From: Streptomyces kaniharaensis
GTDB lineage: Bacteria > Actinomycetota > Actinomycetes > Streptomycetales > Streptomycetaceae
DNA: 64,000 bases
NCBI RefSeq assembly: GCF_009569385.1
Contig: NZ_WBOF01000001.1
Location: forward strand, 4,267,501-4,331,500
Direction of reading: 5' to 3'
The position numbers and the translations under genes are program-made. Shown here one piece after another: positions 61,258 through 64,000 of this stretch. Within the stretch, counting starts at the first letter, position 1. Each line of letters begins with the position of its first letter. Below the pieces are notes generated by a model. That model was not told the DNA's origin. It was given only the letters and a program-made list of their open reading frames with translations, and made no database searches.

Positions 61258-62928
61258 ATGGCCTACGCGATCACCCGGACCTGCTGCAACGACGCCTCGT
61301 GCGTGTCCGTGTGCCCGGTCAACTGCATCCACCCGACCCCCGACGAACCCGAGTTCGGCACCACCGACATGCTGTACATCGACCCGGCGGCGTGCATCGA
61401 CTGCGGCGCCTGCGCCGACGCCTGCCCGGTCGACGCCGTCCACCCGGTCGACCGGCTGCGCGGACCCGACACCGTGTTCGGCGACCTCAACCGCGACTGG
61501 TACCGCGACCACCCCAGCGACCACGCCTGGGGCGCGCCCGCCTTCCCGCGCAGCCTGCCCGACGGCCTCGGGCCCCTGCGGGTCGCCATCGTCGGCACCG
61601 GACCGTCCGCCGCGTACACCGCCCAGGAACTGCTGCGCAGCACCGGCGCCGAGATCACCATGATCGACCGGCTGCCCGTCACCGGCGGCCTGCTGCGGCA
61701 CGGCGTCGCGCCCGACCACCAGTCCACCAAGCGGATCGCGGAGAGCTTCGCGGGCGTCTTCCACGACCCGCGGCTGCGGATGCACCTGAACCTCGACGTG
61801 GGGGCGGACATCACGCACGACGAACTCGCCGCCCACCACCACGCGGTGGTGTACGCGGTCGGCGCGGCGGCCGACCGGCGGCTCGGCATCCCCGGTGAGG
61901 ACCTGCCCGGCAGCCTGCCCGCCACCACCCTCGTCGGCTGGTACAACGCCGAACCGACCGTGCCGGCCGAAGCGGTCTCGCTGACGTCCGGCGAACGGGC
62001 GGTCGTCGTCGGGAACGGGAACGTCGCCGTCGACATCGCGCGCATCCTGCTCACCGACCCGGACCGGCTCGCCGCCACCGACATCGCCGACCACGCCCTC
62101 GCGGCGCTGCGCCGCAGCCGGGTGCGGGAGGTCGTACTGCTCGCCCGGCGCGGGCCCGAGCAGGCGGCGTGGACGCGGCCCGAGTTCCTCGCGCTGCGCC
62201 AACTGCCTGGCGTGGACGTGGTGGTGGACGACCACCCGGAGGTGCGGGCGGCGATCGGGACGGCGGCACCGGACTCGCGCGCGGCGCTGCTCGCCGGGCT
62301 GCCGCTGGAGCGGTTCGACGGCGAGGCGGAGCCGGGCCCGGGGCGGCGGATCGTGCTGCGCTTCCTGTCCGCGCCGACGGCGCTGACGGGGCATGGCCGT
62401 GTGGCAGCCGTCTCCGTCGGCCGGACCACACTCGCCGGTGAGCGCGCCGAACCCACCGGCGAGGAGGACGTGATCCGGGCCGGCCTGGTCGTCCGCTCCA
62501 TAGGCCACCGGGGCGTCCCGGTGCCGGGCCTCCCGTTCGACGAGGCGGCGGCCACCATCACCCACCGCGGGGGCCGCGTGGTCGACCCGTCCACCGGGCG
62601 CGCCCTGACCGGTGCGTACGTGGTCGGCTGGGCCAAGCGCGGCCCCTCCGGCGGCATCGGCGCCAACCGCGCCTGCGCCCGCGAGACGGCTGACGCCCTC
62701 CTCGACGACGCCATCGCCCGCGCCCTCCCCACCCCGTCGGGCACCCGCAAGGACTTCGACCGCCTCGTCCGCCGGCGGCGCCCCGACGCCGTCGGCCTGA
62801 AGGAACTACGAGCCGTCGACCGCACCGAACGCGCCCGAGGCGAATCCCAAGGCCGCCCCCGGGTGAAACTCGCCACGGTGCCGGAACTCCTGGCAGCCGG
62901 GCGGCGGCGGGGAAGTAGGCGGGGCTAG
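61258..62928 (+). CDS. fprB: Ferredoxin fused to ferredoxin-NADP reductase (FprB-like)
   Basis: A 556-residue fusion. The N-terminal two-cluster ferredoxin (1-65) has Cys10, 15, 19, 23 and Cys46, 49, 52, 56. The rest is an adrenodoxin-reductase-type flavoprotein: FAD motif VAIVGTGPSAAYTAQEL (about 108-124), the NADP loop VVVGNGNVAVDIARIL and the C-terminal GWAKRGPSGGIGANR. It takes electrons from NADPH to its own clusters, as in mycobacterial FprB. Only 48 bases from the diiron oxygenase gene, it is the likely reductase for it. Confidence 0.94.
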   Translation: MAYAITRTCCNDASCVSVCPVNCIHPTPDEPEFGTTDMLYIDPAACIDCGACADACPVDAVHPVDRLRGPDTVFGDLNRDWYRDHPSDHAWGAPAFPRSLPDGLGPLRVAIVGTGPSAAYTAQELLRSTGAEITMIDRLPVTGGLLRHGVAPDHQSTKRIAESFAGVFHDPRLRMHLNLDVGADITHDELAAHHHAVVYAVGAAADRRLGIPGEDLPGSLPATTLVGWYNAEPTVPAEAVSLTSGERAVVVGNGNVAVDIARILLTDPDRLAATDIADHALAALRRSRVREVVLLARRGPEQAAWTRPEFLALRQLPGVDVVVDDHPEVRAAIGTAAPDSRAALLAGLPLERFDGEAEPGPGRRIVLRFLSAPTALTGHGRVAAVSVGRTTLAGERAEPTGEEDVIRAGLVVRSIGHRGVPVPGLPFDEAAATITHRGGRVVDPSTGRALTGAYVVGWAKRGPSGGIGANRACARETADALLDDAIARALPTPSGTRKDFDRLVRRRRPDAVGLKELRAVDRTERARGESQGRPRVKLATVPELLAAGRRRGSRRG

Positions 62929-62948
62929 GCGGGTAGGGCCGGGGCGAA

Positions 62949-62968
62949 TATGTAGGGCGGTCTACATA
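62949..62968. promoter_or_regulatory. Palindrome copy 1, TATGTAG(N6)CTACATA
   Basis: Exact 7-bp arms with spacer GGCGGT, 20 bases after the fprB stop. Near-identical to the copy at 63141. TetR-type operators have this size and shape; no regulator gene is in view. Confidence 0.55.
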
Positions 62969-63029
62969 GTTGCAACGGGGCCGCGCACCTGGCCGGCCTA
63001 CGTGTGCCCAGGCTCCCTCCCGCTGGGTC

Positions 63030-63079
63030 CCCTTCCTGCAGGGTCGCCCGGCGCACCCCGGGCGGCCCTGCAGGAAGGG
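63030..63079 (+). terminator. Long hairpin, probable terminator of the fprB operon
   Basis: A 22-bp stem with a single T-G pair: CCCTTCCTGCAGGG plus CGCCCGG against their complements, loop CGCACC. It begins about 100 bases after the fprB stop and is stronger than needed for termination. Confidence 0.65.
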
Positions 63080-63080
63080 C

Positions 63081-63113
63081 GCGCAGGAGGTCGGCCCGTC
63101 CGACTTCCTGCGC
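63081..63113 (+). terminator. Second hairpin directly after the first
   Basis: GCGCAGGAGGTCGG pairs with CCGACTTCCTGCGC (one T-G pair) around a CCCGT loop. It may be a tandem terminator or part of a structured RNA. Confidence 0.55.
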
Positions 63114-63140
63114 GGCAGCCGGTCTGCCGGTGGTGGAAAA

Positions 63141-63160
63141 TATGTAGGCCGGTCTACTTA
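63141..63160. promoter_or_regulatory. Palindrome copy 2, TATGTAG(N6)CTACTTA
   Basis: Second copy of the TATGTAG palindrome with spacer GCCGGT. The last arm has one mismatch. The shared core GTAG(G)(S)CGGTCTAC is itself near-palindromic. Confidence 0.55.
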
Positions 63161-63268
63161 TGTGTGCACAGGCCGAGATGCCGAGATGTCGGCGCTATAC
63201 GCGCCATCCTGGACAGGGCGCACAGGAAGTCGGCCCAGTGACTCTGCTGGCGAAGTATTTGATCTAGG

Positions 63269-64000
63269 TCAGGCCGTCGTTGCGATGCCGTGTTGGGTGC
63301 ATAGCGCGTGGATGCGGGTGGGGCGGCGATCTGATCTGGTGGTGGTGTCGTAGTGGGCGCCGAGTCGGCGGATGTTGATCGCGATGCCGATGAGAACGTT
63401 CTGGAGGTGGGTTTTGGCGAGGCCCCGATAGCGGGAACGCCGCAGACCTGGGCCTCGGACTGCTTGAGAGACGGTGCCTTCGATCCCGGCGCGGACCCGG
63501 TAGGTCTCGCGCCATTCGGGACTGTCCTGTTCGGTCTGCATCCGCATCCGGGCCGTGTGGATCGGTTCGGGATGGATCTCCAGGCTCCGGCCGAGGTGGG
63601 GGGCGGAGGAGGTGCACTGGGCGCGGATGGGGCAGGGCCTGCAGTGCGCGCGGGAGAAAGCAACGCGGATCAGGCCGTTCTTCTTCGGCCGCATGGAGAT
63701 GCTGGTGGCCCCGGCGGGACAGCGGGTGACGCCTGCCTGCCAGTCGACGTGGAAGTCCTTGGGGGTGAACGTGCCGTTGTGGGCGCCTCGGCCGGTCTGA
63801 ATGGTGACGGGCGCGATGAGGGTGATGCCGCGCTCCAGGGACGCGCCGATGTTCGCCCCGGTGGGGTAGCCGGAGTCCGTCAGGTGCTCACCCGGCTTCA
63901 GGTCCCGGTCGATGAGTTTGTCCTGGATGGGGGTGGTGGCGCTGACGTCGGGTTCGGTGGCGCAGGTGGTGTGGACGTCGGTGACCAGGTTGGGTAAGTC
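63269..64000 (-). CDS. IS1182-family transposase, 5' end beyond the window
   Basis: The minus-strand frame is open from the window edge to a TGA at 63271-63269, 243 codons. It has the C-terminal features of IS1182/IS1380-like DDE transposases: DKLIDRDLKPGEHLTDSGY, then ITLIAPV, a Cys cluster (CRPCPIRAQC) and the EWRETYRVRAGIEGTVSQAVRGPGLRRSRYRGLAKTHLQN block with its catalytic Glu. The visible part is intact. The N-terminus, first Asp and one terminal repeat are outside the window. Confidence 0.88.
   Translation of the reverse strand, partial: DLPNLVTDVHTTCATEPDVSATTPIQDKLIDRDLKPGEHLTDSGYPTGANIGASLERGITLIAPVTIQTGRGAHNGTFTPKDFHVDWQAGVTRCPAGATSISMRPKKNGLIRVAFSRAHCRPCPIRAQCTSSAPHLGRSLEIHPEPIHTARMRMQTEQDSPEWRETYRVRAGIEGTVSQAVRGPGLRRSRYRGLAKTHLQNVLIGIAINIRRLGAHYDTTTRSDRRPTRIHALCTQHGIATTA

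Larger units (their letters stand above)
62929..63268. other. Hairpin-rich intergenic region beside an insertion sequence
   Basis: About 340 bases with two TATGTAG-(N6)-CTAC palindromes (62949 and 63141), two long hairpins (63030-63079 and 63081-63113) and a diverged direct repeat (63076 and 63219). I see no protein gene with a start and ribosome site. Part of it may be the non-coding end of the neighbouring transposon. Confidence 0.6.

Overview
The window reads as a chromosomal segment of a high-GC actinomycete of the Streptomyces/Kitasatospora type. The composition is strongly GC-rich with G/C at third codon positions. The rRNA, the TTGTCCACA-type DnaA boxes, the LAxTG-anchored thioester protein, an SSB without an acidic tip, an ECF41 and an ECF42 sigma factor and many TetR regulators all fit that family. 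I cannot separate Streptomyces from Kitasatospora by eye.

Layout. 1-1.2 kb: 3' part of 23S rRNA, 5S rRNA and terminator. 1.2-5.1 kb: a GNAT acetyltransferase, a VOC protein and a RecD2-type helicase. 5.3-7.9 kb: citrate synthase, whose terminator hairpin is split in its loop by a decayed IS30-family element. 8.4-14.1 kb: an SDR, a CsoR-box copZ-copA copper operon, and dihydroxyacetone kinase genes dhaKL with divergent dhaM. 14-26 kb: a family A DNA polymerase, an M3 peptidase, a secreted GH5 enzyme, acyl-CoA dehydrogenase with its TetR, a PAP2-like membrane protein, an enoyl-CoA hydratase, a TetR/MFS drug-efflux pair and a second GNAT. 26-33.9 kb: a TetR beside a 12-bp tandem repeat, tRNA-Arg, ssbB, the thioester surface protein, EttA, a thioesterase, an unknown protein and a truncated haemoglobin.

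34-46.7 kb is the most interesting part. After an ABC-2 exporter comes a run of seven genes on the minus strand. In transcription order they are a GlnX-like membrane sensor, a GlnH-like lipoprotein, an uncharacterised helical protein, a PknG-like kinase, a PP2C phosphatase, a von Willebrand A protein and a zinc-ribbon/FHA protein. Three of them share a distinctive Cys-rich ribbon motif. It looks like a complete amino-acid-sensing phosphorylation circuit with a writer, an eraser and a reader.

47-58 kb: small metabolic and stress genes (nucleosidase, DinB, ECF41 sigma, cysteine hydrolase, GlxA-like regulator, lipoproteins, YCII plus ECF42 sigma, TetR plus NAD(P)-binding oxidoreductase), tRNA-Leu, and a rearrangement scar with a DUF397 remnant. 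59-64 kb: a frameshifted alpha/beta hydrolase, an AurF-like diiron oxygenase with an FprB-type ferredoxin/reductase, a hairpin-rich gap with repeated palindromes, and an IS1182-type transposase running off the end.
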